Shown here piece by piece: positions 8,604-17,618 of a stretch of DNA of 64,000 nucleotides. Numbering within the stretch: position 1 is the first letter of the stretch; every line of letters begins with the position of its first letter. Source of the DNA: Sandaracinus sp. Lineage in GTDB: Bacteria > Myxococcota_A > Polyangia > Polyangiales > Houyiibacteriaceae. The position numbers were made by a program, and so were the translations under genes. The notes beneath the pieces were generated by a model. It saw only the letters and a program-made list of their open reading frames with translations, was not told the origin of the DNA and searched no databases. Where the stretch lies: positions 1 through 64,000 of the forward strand of contig JACKEH010000007.1 in the NCBI GenBank assembly GCA_020633125.1, written 5' to 3'.

Positions 8604-9440
8604 ATGCGCGCCCTCGCCTTCGCTTTCGTCGCGACCAGCTTGCTCGCCGGCTGCCCCCGCACCGCGTGCCCGACGATCCCGCACCAGGATCCCGCCCGCG
8701 CGCTGCGCATGCACCGCTCGTTGCATCGCACCGTCCGCGCGATTCGCGCCGAGGCGCGCGTCGATCAACGCGGCGACCGAGGCCGCATTCGCGGCACCGT
8801 GCTCCTTCTCTTGGCCCGACCCGATCGCGTCCGTTTCGACGCGATGACCCAGCTCGGGCCCGCCGCGGTGCTCACGAGCGACGGCGAGGCCTTCCAACTG
8901 CTCGACATGCGTGAGAACCGCTTCCTCGAAGGCCCCACGTGCCCGAGCAGCATCGCGCGTCTGCTCGGCGTCGAGCTCGGCGGCGAAGAGCTCGCGCGTT
9001 TCCTCCTCGGCGACAGCCCGCAGCTTCCGACCGACGACCTCTCGATGGCCTGCGGCGAAGACGGCTACCTCGTCACGCTTCACGCAGACGACGGCCGTCG
9101 CCAGGAGCTCGTCTTCACGGTACGCGAAGGCGACGAGGACGTACCTCCCGACGACCAGCACCTGCGCCTCGTTCGCTCGGAGCTCTTTCACCCCGACGGC
9201 CGCACGGATTGGCGCGCGACCTTCGACCGCTACACGCTCGTCCCCGATCCCAACGACGCCGAGGGCCGCGGCGTGGCGCTGCCCTTCTTGGTGCGTTTCG
9301 TCGACCCGGACACGGACGCCGACACCGAGGTGCGTTTCACGGAGATCACCCTCGTCGACCCACCGACGGATGCCAGCGTCTTCCACCAGAGCCCGCCGCC
9401 CGGCGTGACGGTCGAAACGCTGGAGTGCGATGGGCTCTGA
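8604..9440 (+). CDS. Lipoprotein of LolB/DUF4292-like type
   Basis: 278 residues from the ATG at 8604. Residues 1-16 form a lipoprotein signal (FAFVATSLLAGC). The following sequence (SLHRTVRAIRAEARVDQRG, GTVLLLLARPDRVRFDAMTQLG, AAVLTSDGEAFQLLDMRENRF) resembles the one-sided beta-sheet fold of LolB-like and DUF4292 lipoproteins, which carry or sense lipids at the outer membrane; that assignment rests on pattern only. The C-terminal half is rich in Asp and Glu. The gene converges on the protease gene at 9678 with a dispersed repeat between them. Confidence 0.75.
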   Translation: MRALAFAFVATSLLAGCPRTACPTIPHQDPARALRMHRSLHRTVRAIRAEARVDQRGDRGRIRGTVLLLLARPDRVRFDAMTQLGPAAVLTSDGEAFQLLDMRENRFLEGPTCPSSIARLLGVELGGEELARFLLGDSPQLPTDDLSMACGEDGYLVTLHADDGRRQELVFTVREGDEDVPPDDQHLRLVRSELFHPDGRTDWRATFDRYTLVPDPNDAEGRGVALPFLVRFVDPDTDADTEVRFTEITLVDPPTDASVFHQSPPPGVTVETLECDGL

Positions 9441-9454
9441 GACATCGCGACGTC

Positions 9455-9645
9455 GAACGAGCTCGAAACGACGACGTCCTGAGCGGAGCGCCGTCGAGGG
9501 GACGGCGGGGCGGGGGCGGGCTCCGGTCTGTCCGGTCGAGCAGAGCGACCTCCTTCGGGCTTCGCTTCGCTCGACCACTACGGACGTGGCGGGGGTTCGC
9601 TGGACCTCCCGGCGCTCCGCCCACGCCCCGGCCCCGCCTCGTGCG
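9455..9645. repeat. Dispersed intergenic repeat, family 1, copy 1
   Basis: The stretch matches 20287-20470 closely; the core (9507-9640 against 20335-20468) differs at roughly one base in seven and shares blocks such as CTGTCCGGTCGAGCAG and GGACCTCCCGGCGCTCCGCC. A looser match extends about 45 bases further left. Both copies sit in the same orientation between the 3' ends of two convergent genes. No gene is likely inside it. Confidence 0.8.
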
Positions 9646-9677
9646 CGCGATCCAATCGGACGCACGGAGCGCGAGGG

Positions 9678-11021
9678 TCACCCTTCGACCAAACCGAGCG
9701 CGATCGCTGCGGCGAGCAAGGCGGCGCAGAGCACCGCCCCCCAAAAGAAGAAGCGGCCCATCACGCGAAGCTCGCCCCGCAGCGCATCGCTTTGCGCCTT
9801 GCGCACCGTCTGCGGTCCGAAGGTTCGCTGAAGCTCTTCGTACGCTTCCCGACGCTCTTCTTCGTCCAGCGGATCGTGACCGCGCAGGTGATGCAGGTGG
9901 TGCTCGACCTCGTGATCGAGCGTCTCGCGAATCTCCGCGTCGACGTCGTAGGGCGCGTCGTCCCACAGGCTGGCGAAGGTTCGGTAGTAGAGCGAGATCA
10001 CGAAACGCATCCGTGCGCCGTCGTCCGACTCGATCGGTTCGTAGCTGCCGAGCAAGGGCTCGCCGCCCACGTCGACGTGCGGCACCCCGCCCACCACCAC
10101 GAGCTCGAGGTTGGCCACGCGACGCGACGCGAACACCTCGGTCGCGAGCTCCTCCGCCCGCGACACGAAGGCGTCGTACGTCGGGAACGACACGTCCGTT
10201 TTTCGCACGATGCCCGCCAGACGATCGAAGGCGTCGGCGTCCTCGCAGACCTCGCGTGTGCTCGGCGTGGGCGCGTCGTGAATCGCACCGCAGCTCGGGC
10301 AGAACGCCGGGATACGAAGGCGCGGGGGGTAGTTCAGCTCCAGGTAGAGCGCCTCGACGACGGCGAAGAGCGCGTCGTCCTCCGCCAGCCGCTGCGCGAT
10401 GCGACCCGGGTCGTTCACACGCCTGCGCGCGGTCTCCAGCGCCCGCACGCCGAGCGCGCGCACCACCTTGGCGTCGAAGGGCGCGCTCGGGTTGGCGACG
10501 AACCGAAAGAGCGCCTTCGCCTTCGCGACGTCGACCGGCCGTTGGTCGATGCGCCAGACCTTCCCCACCGGCGTCGCGAGCTCGAAGGGAGCCTCGGGTG
10601 GACGGTCGTCGGGGGCTCCCGCGAGCAGCGTCTCGAGCGAGCTGCCCCGCCGATCCACCGGCACGTCGCCACCGCAGTTGCGACACGGCTCGGGCGCCTC
10701 GTCGTACGCGAGCACCCCACGCCGCTCCGCGAGATCCCGGACGAGATGAAAGTCCGCGACCGAGAGCTCGTCGAGCGGCTGGCTCGTGCGAAGCCGCCCC
10801 GCCGCGACCGCATTCCACATGCGCCCCGCGAAGAGCACGCGCCCTTGGACCCGGTCGTCGTCGACCGGGGGCCCGGGCACGAGCTCGACGGTGAGCGCAG
10901 ACCCGTCGACCCCGATCAGCCGATGTCGCTCACGAGGCGGAGTCACACTCTCAGCGTGCCACGGCCGGGCGCCGGTCGAGGCCGCTTCTCGGATCGAGAA
11001 TCCACTCGCGCCTGCGAGCAC
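9678..11021 (-). CDS. Zincin-like metallopeptidase-domain protein with CxxC pairs
   Basis: About 447 residues. Two CxxC pairs (CRNCGG near residue 113 and CPSCGA near 242) probably bind zinc or form disulfides. Near residue 375 is DHEVEHHLHHLRGHDPLDEEE, which holds an HExxH pair followed by acidic residues as in the minimal zincin (DUF1025-type) family. A C-terminal transmembrane helix (FFFWGAVLCAALLAAAIALGL) would anchor it. The start is uncertain: GTG at 11021 is used, but a GTG at 10946 (before TPPRERHRLIG) is equally plausible. Physiological substrate unknown. Confidence 0.7.
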   Translation of the reverse strand: MLAGASGFSIREAASTGARPWHAESVTPPRERHRLIGVDGSALTVELVPGPPVDDDRVQGRVLFAGRMWNAVAAGRLRTSQPLDELSVADFHLVRDLAERRGVLAYDEAPEPCRNCGGDVPVDRRGSSLETLLAGAPDDRPPEAPFELATPVGKVWRIDQRPVDVAKAKALFRFVANPSAPFDAKVVRALGVRALETARRRVNDPGRIAQRLAEDDALFAVVEALYLELNYPPRLRIPAFCPSCGAIHDAPTPSTREVCEDADAFDRLAGIVRKTDVSFPTYDAFVSRAEELATEVFASRRVANLELVVVGGVPHVDVGGEPLLGSYEPIESDDGARMRFVISLYYRTFASLWDDAPYDVDAEIRETLDHEVEHHLHHLRGHDPLDEEERREAYEELQRTFGPQTVRKAQSDALRGELRVMGRFFFWGAVLCAALLAAAIALGLVEG

Positions 11022-11072
11022 GCCCCCATCCGCACCGTGGTTGGTGAAGCCTCGAAGACGAACGCCCGAGCG

Positions 11073-12179
11073 TCAGGGGTTCGCGCCGTCGTTGATCCAC
11101 TGTCGAATCGGCGCGAGCACCGCCTCGGGCAACCCCGACTCGCGGCCGAGCGGCATGATGTCGCCACAACCCGGCTCGCTCGTCAGCTTCGTGTAGAAGA
11201 TGCTCGACGCCGCATCGCCCGGGACGATCAACGTGCCTGTGCCGCCGCATTCGCTCGCCTCCGCGTCGATCCCCCGCATCGCGGTCAGCGACGCAGCTTC
11301 CTCGCGATAGTCGAGCTCCTGATCGTCCGGGCCCCAGAAAGGGTTGTCCGGCTGGTGGCATTCGAGGCAGAGCGGACGAACCACGCCCTCGTAGATCGAG
11401 TTCCAGTTGGGATCGGGCGGCGCCAAGCTCGGGGCAGCCACGGCACACTCGCCGACGGTACCGGCACCGCATGAATCACCGGGTGTGTTGTCGGCGTCGG
11501 GGGCGACCGCGAACTCGAGGACCGGGCTGCCGCACGAGAGCCAGTTGCGGAAGACCTCGCGACCCTCCTTCGTGTCGAGCGAAGGCACGGGCCCCATGAA
11601 CGAAGCGCCGTCGAATGCGCCGTAGTAAACGGCGTTGGCTCGCACGCCCTCGCCCGCCGCGCCGGGCGGCATGGAGCCGTCCTCGACCGTGCGCAGGATG
11701 TCGTAGCGGTGCTCGTAGGCCTCGTGCTGGTTGTCGCTCAATCGCACCCGCGCCGAGGTCACCCGCTCGATCTCGGCGTCGTAGGTGTTCTGCGCACAAT
11801 CGGGGTCCGGATCGCCCATGCAGACACGGCGGGCGTAGTCATCGCAGGCTGCCTCACTGCAGCAATTGTCGGTCGGCCGACACGCCAAGGAGAGGTCGAA
11901 GTCGAGCCCTCGCGGCGCGCCGGCACGGCCGTTCCCGGTGGCGGCGGGCGCGTGGCAGAAGCCGCCGTTGCCGCAATGCACCTGCATCAGCGCCTGTCCC
12001 GCGTAGAGCGGCGTGCCGTCCTCGATGCTGCCGGCGACGGCTTCGTCGGTGACTTCTCCCGAGGGCGTGATTCGAAACACCACCTGTCGGGCGGCCGCTT
12101 CGTCGCACTCGCCGAGCTCGGCGCGGCATCCCAACGAGGCGAACGCGACCAGCGCGACCAGAGCAAAGCGATACGACAT
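11073..12179 (-). CDS. Lipoprotein with cytochrome c-type haem motif
   Basis: 368 residues from an ATG at 12179 with a lipoprotein signal (FALVALVAFASLGC). A CxxCH haem-binding motif (CLECH) lies near residue 290 in VVRPLCLECHQPDNPFWGP, and an earlier CGNGGFCHAP has the wider CxxxxCH spacing. The end, GDIMPLGRESGLPEAVLAPIRQWINDGA, is the usual tail of such c-type domains, where the Met may be the distal ligand. Proteins of this kind are common in myxobacteria as outer-membrane-attached haem proteins. The many other Cys residues probably form disulfides. Redox partner unknown. Confidence 0.8.
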   Translation of the reverse strand: MSYRFALVALVAFASLGCRAELGECDEAAARQVVFRITPSGEVTDEAVAGSIEDGTPLYAGQALMQVHCGNGGFCHAPAATGNGRAGAPRGLDFDLSLACRPTDNCCSEAACDDYARRVCMGDPDPDCAQNTYDAEIERVTSARVRLSDNQHEAYEHRYDILRTVEDGSMPPGAAGEGVRANAVYYGAFDGASFMGPVPSLDTKEGREVFRNWLSCGSPVLEFAVAPDADNTPGDSCGAGTVGECAVAAPSLAPPDPNWNSIYEGVVRPLCLECHQPDNPFWGPDDQELDYREEAASLTAMRGIDAEASECGGTGTLIVPGDAASSIFYTKLTSEPGCGDIMPLGRESGLPEAVLAPIRQWINDGANP

Positions 12180-12320
12180 CGGCGAGTAGGTTGTCCGGGG
12201 CGTGCGTTTCGGGTCAAGCATGCGGTGCTTTCCCTCGGGGGCGGCGCTCGACTTCTCGCTCCCCTCGATGGCGACGGGCGTGGTCACCAAAGAGCGGTAC
12301 GCAGAGCGGACCAAGACGGT

Positions 12321-12326
12321 TACGCT
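12321..12326 (+). promoter_or_regulatory. -10-like TACGCT box 7 bases before a start codon
   Basis: TACGCT, 7 bases, then the ATG at 12334. This spacing supports 12334 as the true start and a leaderless transcript. No -35 is recognisable. Confidence 0.4.
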
Positions 12327-12333
12327 CCCCGCG

Positions 12334-13596
12334 ATGACGGAGGTCCGCTGGGGGCACGAGGTGTCGGGCGTCCGCTTCGGGATTCGTGCGCCTTCGCGCG
12401 AGCTCGAGGCGGGCGGCACGGTCGTGATCGAGGTGCTGGCCCAGAACCGGAGCCAGACCCCAATCCACCTTTTCGGCTTTCAGCCGGGATATCCCCGCTC
12501 TTTGCGGGTCTCGCCGCCCAAACAACACCGCCCCTGGATTCGCATCAGCTTCGGCGACACGAACGTCTTCCATCCCCCCGAGGCCTTCGTGCGGCTCCTC
12601 CCCGGCGCCATCGTCTCCACGGGCTTGGACCTCTCGTTCGTCTTCGACCGTCGCGGCGCGGGCTCGTGGGACCTCGCGTTCGCCTACGACCCCGTCCGAG
12701 CTTCCGGCCGTCACGACGCGTGGAAGGCCGAAGGCGACGTACAGACCGGCATCTGCGAGGTCGTCGTCACCGTCGCGCGCTCCTTGCGTGACGCGGGCAT
12801 CGACGAAGCCGCGGAGACCCGCCTCGACGATCTCCTCCTCCGCGGAGACCCTGATCTCGTCCGCCACCTGCACCCCTTCGGACGTGGCGGGGCGGCCTTC
12901 GCGGCCCGACGTGTGGCCCGCATCCTCTCGGCCGGCGGCGAATCCACGCTCGGCTGGCGCGCGCTCGACGCGCTCTCGTTGCTCGGCGACGCCGGCGTCG
13001 AAGCCGTGCACGAGGCCCGCGGACAGCTCCCTCACGCCGAGACGGCCCTCGCCTTCGCAGAGGATTGGCTCCGCCACCGCCGCGGCCAACCCACGACCGA
13101 TCACCACCTGCCCTTCGTGACGCGGCTCGAGCGTGTGCTCGAGCAGCCCGACCAACGCGGGAACTTCTTGCTCACGTGGACCGCGGTCGACTCGGACATT
13201 CACGGCTCCCGGCGTCTGCAGGTCTTCGGCAACGGCGAGCGCATCGTCACCGCGCGTCTCCCCGGCGCCTCCGTGGCGCATACCCGCCGGAGCTACCTCG
13301 CGCCGCATCAGCTGCAGGTCTTGCTCGAAGCCTTGCGCGACGCTGCGGTGTGGCTCCTGCGCCCCTTGCGTGATCGCGGCTTGCCGGACGAGCCCCGGCC
13401 GACCCTCGAAGTGCAGCTCGCGCTCGGCGAGCCGTTCACCCGCAACGTCGCGCTCTGGAACGGCGAGTGGCGTCTCGGCCCCGCCTCGAGCCTGGCGGAT
13501 CTGCTCGACCGGCTCTCGCAGAGCGCGTCGCCGGACTCGATGCTCCCCCCGTCGATGCCGCCGCCCTCGTCGTTGCCGCCCCCGCCCAGCCGCTGA
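12334..13596 (+). CDS. Hypothetical protein with beta-sandwich-like N-terminus
   Basis: 420 residues. The frame is open back to 12202, but the ATG at 12334 is preferred because of the TACGCT box in front. No signal peptide. Residues 1-150 look like an Ig-type beta-sandwich (GGTVVIEVLAQNRSQTPIHLF, GAGSWDLAFAYDP), the middle is helical with HEAT-like Ala/Leu pairs, and the C-terminus ends in a Pro/Ser-rich tail. I do not recognise the family. It diverges from the haem-motif lipoprotein gene at 12179. Confidence 0.8.
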   Translation: MTEVRWGHEVSGVRFGIRAPSRELEAGGTVVIEVLAQNRSQTPIHLFGFQPGYPRSLRVSPPKQHRPWIRISFGDTNVFHPPEAFVRLLPGAIVSTGLDLSFVFDRRGAGSWDLAFAYDPVRASGRHDAWKAEGDVQTGICEVVVTVARSLRDAGIDEAAETRLDDLLLRGDPDLVRHLHPFGRGGAAFAARRVARILSAGGESTLGWRALDALSLLGDAGVEAVHEARGQLPHAETALAFAEDWLRHRRGQPTTDHHLPFVTRLERVLEQPDQRGNFLLTWTAVDSDIHGSRRLQVFGNGERIVTARLPGASVAHTRRSYLAPHQLQVLLEALRDAAVWLLRPLRDRGLPDEPRPTLEVQLALGEPFTRNVALWNGEWRLGPASSLADLLDRLSQSASPDSMLPPSMPPPSSLPPPPSR

Positions 13597-13617
13597 CCGG
13601 GTTCCTCCCGAAAACGA

Positions 13618-13644
13618 AAACGACCTCTCGAGGAGAGGTCGTTT
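13618..13644. terminator. Bidirectional hairpin terminator
   Basis: A perfect 12-bp stem (AAACGACCTCTC with its complement) closed by a 3-base loop lies between two convergent genes that end at 13596 and 13663. A-rich bases on the left and T-rich on the right suit termination in both directions. Confidence 0.8.
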
Positions 13645-13662
13645 CGTGCGTCGAGGCGGCGT

Positions 13663-14478
13663 TCAGGCCGCGACGGGCCGGAAGTCGGCGAGGCTCTCCT
13701 GAAGCTTCTGCTTCGCCCGCGCCTCGAGCTGACGCACGCGCTCCTTGCTCACGCCCATCTCGCGGCCGAGCTGCTCGAGCGTGCAAGGGTCCTCGCTCAT
13801 CATGCGCGCCTGAACGATGCGTCGTTCGCGCTCGCTCAACGCCGAGAGGGCGTCGTCGAGCGCGCCCCGCACGTTGTCGACGAGCTCGGAACGCGCGACC
13901 TCGTCTTCGGGCGTCCAGCCCATGTCGTCCGGAAGACGCTCCATCGCGCTGCTGCGGTCCTCGTACGAGGCGTCGAGCCAGACGTCGCCTTGCGTGAGCA
14001 GCGGCCAGAGCTTCTCGGCCCGCGCCAGCGGCATGCCCGAGAGCTCCGCCAGCTCGGCGACGTCTTCGACGCCCTTGCGCCGGAACGCACGCATCGCGCG
14101 TCGTTCGGTGCGCGTCGTCCCGAGCCGCACGATGCGGTAGGTCCGCACGACGTAGTCGCGAATCTCGGCGCGAATCCAATACGCTGCGTAGGTGATGAGG
14201 CGGCAGGCCTTGTCCGGGTCGAACTTCAGGGCCGCGCGCAACAAGCCGAGGTTGCCCTGCTGGACGAGGTCCTCCAGCGGCACGCCCCAGCGCCGGTATT
14301 CGCGGGCGACGCGAATGACGAAAGGCAGGCTCGACTCGACGAGTCGACGGCCTGCCTTTTCATCTCCCTCACGCCAGCGTCGCGCCAGCTCCAGCTCTTG
14401 TTCGGGCGTCAGCGGCTTCACGTGGGAAAGCGAGGCTCGGTACCGATCGAGGGTCGTGGTGACAAAGGGGTCGCGCAT
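13663..14478 (-). CDS. rpoH: RNA polymerase sigma factor, RpoH (sigma-32) type
   Basis: 271 residues, near the usual RpoH length. Region 2 (LPFVIRVAREYRRWGVPLEDLVQQGNLGLL, FDPDKACRLITYAAYWIRAEI) and region 4 (LSERERRIVQARMMSEDPCTLEQLGREMGVSKERVRQLEARAKQKL) are complete, and region 1.1 is missing as in alternative sigma-70 factors. ATG at 14478 has a GGAGG ribosome site. RpoH-type factors direct heat-shock transcription; myxobacteria carry several RpoH-like paralogues with other roles, so the target set is not certain. Confidence 0.9.
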   Translation of the reverse strand: MRDPFVTTTLDRYRASLSHVKPLTPEQELELARRWREGDEKAGRRLVESSLPFVIRVAREYRRWGVPLEDLVQQGNLGLLRAALKFDPDKACRLITYAAYWIRAEIRDYVVRTYRIVRLGTTRTERRAMRAFRRKGVEDVAELAELSGMPLARAEKLWPLLTQGDVWLDASYEDRSSAMERLPDDMGWTPEDEVARSELVDNVRGALDDALSALSERERRIVQARMMSEDPCTLEQLGREMGVSKERVRQLEARAKQKLQESLADFRPVAA

Positions 14479-14676
14479 GGTCGCCTCCGGGCACCGGCGC
14501 ACTGCAGCGGTCATGCCGCCGTCCACCCCTTCGTTTCGCCGAGATTTTTCGCCGAAACGACGGGCGCTGCGGCGAGTCGACCAAATCGACGCGGCAAATC
14601 GCCGCGGCAAAGCAGGCGACCCTGCCGCGGCCCCAACCGACGGCTCGTGCTAACAGCCTGCTCCCATCGGTTCCCC

Positions 14677-15540
14677 ATGAGCGTCCATCGAAGCCCCGAA
14701 CCCCGTGTCCCGGTCGTCGCCGGCATCGGCCTGGCCGCCGCCCTCGTCGGTTGGCTCTTGGTCCGCGCGACGTTGTCCGCCGCACCGAGCGGAGCCTTGG
14801 AGGACGGGGTCGCCGTCGCGGACCGAGCGATGGCCGAGGAGGACGGGCCCGACACCGTTGCGGACACCGACGCCGTCGCGGACGCCACGGACACCGACAC
14901 CGTCACCGTCACGGACAACGACACCGTCACGGACAACGACACCGTCACGGACAACGACACCGTCACGGACAACGACACCGTCACGGACAACGACACCGTC
15001 ACGGACAACGACACCGTCGCGGACACCGACACCGGCACCGGCACCGTCACCGGCACGGCCACGGACACCGTCGCGGACACCGACACCGTCGCGGACACCG
15101 ACACCGTCGCGGACACCGACACCGTCGCGGACACCGACACCGTCGCGGACACCGGCACCGTCACCGGCACGGCGGCCACGGCCACGGCCACCGCGACCCC
15201 CACCACTAGCGACCGCCACGTCGAACGCGGCCGAGTCGCCTACGTCCGTTGCGGCGACCAAGCGCGCTGCCCCCGCGACCACGATCTCGAAGCCGCCGCG
15301 TGGCCACTCTTCGAGTCCGTCTCGAGTTGCCCACGCCTCGCCGGCGCCGTCGGTACCGCCGACGTTCGCGTGCACTTCGAGGGCGACGCGCCCGAGCTGC
15401 GTTTCCGCGACCACGGCGACACTCCGCTGCCGATTCCCGCGCTGCGCGCATGCCTGGAGAGCCGCGCGGGCGCGCTTCGCACGCGCCTGCCGGCCCGTCC
15501 GCTCAGCGCCTCGTTCCGCTTCGAGCTCGTCGCCGACTGA
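14677..15540 (+). CDS. Membrane-anchored protein with 18-bp-encoded Thr/Asp repeats
   Basis: 287 residues. An N-terminal transmembrane helix (VPVVAGIGLAAALVGWLLVRA) is followed by an acidic repeat region of about 110 residues, TDNDTV six times then ADTDTV-type units, and then a folded C-terminal domain of about 105 residues with four Cys (YVRCGDQARCPRD, SVSSCP, LRACLESRAGA). The C-terminal part vaguely resembles the AgmX/PglI C-terminal domain of myxobacterial envelope proteins (pattern only). The repeat linker probably spans the periplasm. It ends 5 bases before the convergent kinase gene. Confidence 0.75.
   Translation: MSVHRSPEPRVPVVAGIGLAAALVGWLLVRATLSAAPSGALEDGVAVADRAMAEEDGPDTVADTDAVADATDTDTVTVTDNDTVTDNDTVTDNDTVTDNDTVTDNDTVTDNDTVADTDTGTGTVTGTATDTVADTDTVADTDTVADTDTVADTDTVADTGTVTGTAATATATATPTTSDRHVERGRVAYVRCGDQARCPRDHDLEAAAWPLFESVSSCPRLAGAVGTADVRVHFEGDAPELRFRDHGDTPLPIPALRACLESRAGALRTRLPARPLSASFRFELVAD
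14896..15165 (+). repeat. In-frame 18-bp tandem repeats
   Basis: Units of the form GACAACGACACCGTCACG repeat six times and then give way to GACACCGACACCGTCGCG-type units after a GTGT-rich break. The 18-bp unit encodes six residues, so gain or loss of units keeps the frame. Lies wholly inside the gene at 14677-15540. Confidence 0.9.
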
Positions 15541-15545
15541 TCTGC

Positions 15546-17015
15546 TCAGGCGACGCGTCGCGCCCCGGAGACGTCGTCCGGTGCCTCGGCCCAAGGAAGC
15601 GCCGGCAGGATCACGCGAAAGGTCGAGCCCTCGCCGACCAAGCTCTCGACCTCCAACACACCGTCGAGCAGCTCCACCAAACGACGCACCAACGAGAGCC
15701 CGAGCCCCACGCCGCCGAAGGTGCGCTCGTCGCCGCCTTCGACCTGCCGAAACGGCTCGAAGATACGCGGCAGCTCGAGCTCCGGAATCCCGATGCCGGT
15801 GTCGATCACCTCGAACACCGCGCCGTCGGTCCCCGGATGCGCTCGCAGCGTGACCTTCCCGCCCTCGTCGGTGAACTTCACCGCGTTCGCCAAGAGGTTC
15901 ACCAGAATCTGCGCGATGCGGCCGCGATCGCTCGCGAGCACCAGCTGCGGCGCCAGCTCGATGGAAAGGCTCAGCCGCTTCTTCCCCATCATCCAACGCA
16001 CCGACGCGACGACCCGCTCCACGAGCTCGTCGACGTCGAAGGGCGCCACCTTTCGCTCGAGCCGCGCGGCGTCGGCACGCGAGAGCGTCAGCAGGTCGTC
16101 CACCATGCCGAGAAGCGACTGGCTGCTCTCTCGAATGCTCTCGTGCGCCTCCCGCTGCTCGGCCGTCACCGGCCCGTAGATCTCCGCGTCGAGCAGCTCC
16201 ACCAGGCCGCCGATGCCGTGCAACGGCGTGCGCAGCTCGTGGGTCACGTTCGCCATGAAGTGGCTCTTCTGTTGCCCGGCTTCGAGCAGCTCTTGCGTTC
16301 GTTTTTCGAGCGCGCGCCGCTTGTCACCCAGCTCGTTGGCCAACGTCGTCGTGAACACCGTCGTCGACCCGAGCACGAACGCGCTGAACCCGAGCGCCAA
16401 CGTGATCTGCGCGGCATCGAGAGGAACGACGGTCGCGGCCGGAGGCGGGTATTGCGTCAGCACACCCGCCGCCGTGAGCAGCGTCGCCCCCGCGTGACAG
16501 ACGAAGGCGAAGCTCGCGAGCAAGACCGTCACGCCACGGTTCGTGAGCAGCGCCAACACGCAGATCTCGATCACGTACGCGACGAAGAGCGGGCTGAGCG
16601 GTCCGCCCGTGAGGTGAATGCCGCCCGTCAGCAGCAACATGTCCGCCGCGATGTTCAGCCCCCCGAGCTCGAGCGCGTACCAGTCGCGCCGGAGCCCCAC
16701 GTCGGCGAGCACGTTCGTCACCAGTTTCGCGCCCACCAGCGCGTAGATCAGCGGCTGGTGCGGCATCACGCCGGCGAGCGTCGCGAGCCACGCGAGCGTC
16801 GGCCAGATGAACGAGAAGAGGTACCCCGAGCGGACACCGACCATGAGGTGCCGACGATGCGCCGGCGTGTCCATCTCCTCGATGAACGCGGGATACCGGG
16901 TGCGCCGACCCGTGCTCCGCCGAGGGCGCGGAGGTCGTGAGGAGATCGAACGTGGATGGGCCGACGACCAGCGTGGCGCGCTTCCGCGGCCGGTGTCGTC
17001 GCGACGCTCCGCCAC
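15546..17015 (-). CDS. Membrane sensor histidine kinase
   Basis: Up to 489 residues. Six or so hydrophobic helices occupy residues 60-230, followed by a short coiled linker, the HisKA domain with HFMANVTHELRTPLHGI, the N box (QILVNLLANAVKFTDEGG), G1 (VIDTGIGIP), F box (IFEPFRQVEGG) and G2 (GGVGLGLSLVRRLVELL). There is no periplasmic sensor domain, so the signal is probably sensed in the membrane. The GTG at 17015 lies one base after the receiver stop; an ATG at 16874 (MDTPAHRRHLM) is an alternative start just before the first helix. Partner of the receiver at 17017. Confidence 0.9.
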   Translation of the reverse strand: MAERRDDTGRGSAPRWSSAHPRSISSRPPRPRRSTGRRTRYPAFIEEMDTPAHRRHLMVGVRSGYLFSFIWPTLAWLATLAGVMPHQPLIYALVGAKLVTNVLADVGLRRDWYALELGGLNIAADMLLLTGGIHLTGGPLSPLFVAYVIEICVLALLTNRGVTVLLASFAFVCHAGATLLTAAGVLTQYPPPAATVVPLDAAQITLALGFSAFVLGSTTVFTTTLANELGDKRRALEKRTQELLEAGQQKSHFMANVTHELRTPLHGIGGLVELLDAEIYGPVTAEQREAHESIRESSQSLLGMVDDLLTLSRADAARLERKVAPFDVDELVERVVASVRWMMGKKRLSLSIELAPQLVLASDRGRIAQILVNLLANAVKFTDEGGKVTLRAHPGTDGAVFEVIDTGIGIPELELPRIFEPFRQVEGGDERTFGGVGLGLSLVRRLVELLDGVLEVESLVGEGSTFRVILPALPWAEAPDDVSGARRVA

Positions 17016-17016
17016 G

Positions 17017-17388
17017 TCAGTTCCCGATGAGCGTCTGCACCTGACGAAGCAGACCGTGCATCGCGAAGGGCTTCACCAAATAGCCGTCCGCGTGCAGCTC
17101 GGTCGAGTAGCGCCGCGCGTGCTCTTTGTCCGTGTAGACCGCGCTCATGAGGAGCACCGGGGTCCGCCGACCGGCGTCGGTCCGCTTCACCTCGAAGCAG
17201 ACCTCGAAGCCGTTCTTTCGCGGCAACTGGACGTCCACGATCACGAGGTCCGGGTGATGCGTCTCGAACGCCTCCACCCCTTCCGTTCCCGTGCGCGCCA
17301 CGAGGATCTCGTAGCCGTGCGCCCGGAGAAAGTGCGTCATGACCTGCACGTTGAGGGGGTCGTCCTCGACGACGAGCACCTTCTTCAT
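17017..17388 (-). CDS. Single-domain response regulator
   Basis: 123 residues, receiver domain only: Asp9-Asp10, phospho-acceptor Asp52 (VIVDVQLP), Ser in LLMSAVY and Lys in LVKPFA. Strong ribosome site (GGGAGG) before the ATG at 17388. Adjacent to the histidine kinase with one base between, so they form a pair. The DNA-binding output, if any, must come from another protein. Confidence 0.92.
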   Translation of the reverse strand: MKKVLVVEDDPLNVQVMTHFLRAHGYEILVARTGTEGVEAFETHHPDLVIVDVQLPRKNGFEVCFEVKRTDAGRRTPVLLMSAVYTDKEHARRYSTELHADGYLVKPFAMHGLLRQVQTLIGN

Positions 17389-17520
17389 GTCCACCTCCCG
17401 CGTCCCGAAATCCCGCACCGATGGAACGTGTGTCAGGATATCACCCGCATCCGCTTGACGCACAGGCGGGGCGCAAAAGTGAACCTCTTTTCGCAACTGC
17501 ATCCCCGAATCGAGGACAAT

Positions 17521-17580
17521 GAAAAAGCCCCGGTCGAACGGCCGAGCTCGAATGGAGCACGGCTCGCCAACACGGGGCCC
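17521..17580 (-). terminator. Rho-independent terminator of the M15 peptidase gene
   Basis: Read on the minus strand, an outer GCCCCG/CGGGGC stem encloses an inner GCCG-T-GCTC / GAGC-T-CGGC hairpin and ends in a run of five T. It lies about 40 bases after the stop at 17619 and before the promoter region of the receiver gene. Confidence 0.65.
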
Positions 17581-17618
17581 CGCGGCAAAAAAAATCGCGC
17601 GCGTCGGATCGGCCTCGT

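Noticed and set aside
13597..13662. Small RNA at the rpoH 3' end
   Set aside because: The strong hairpin fits a bidirectional terminator between convergent genes; no promoter or further structure supports an RNA gene.
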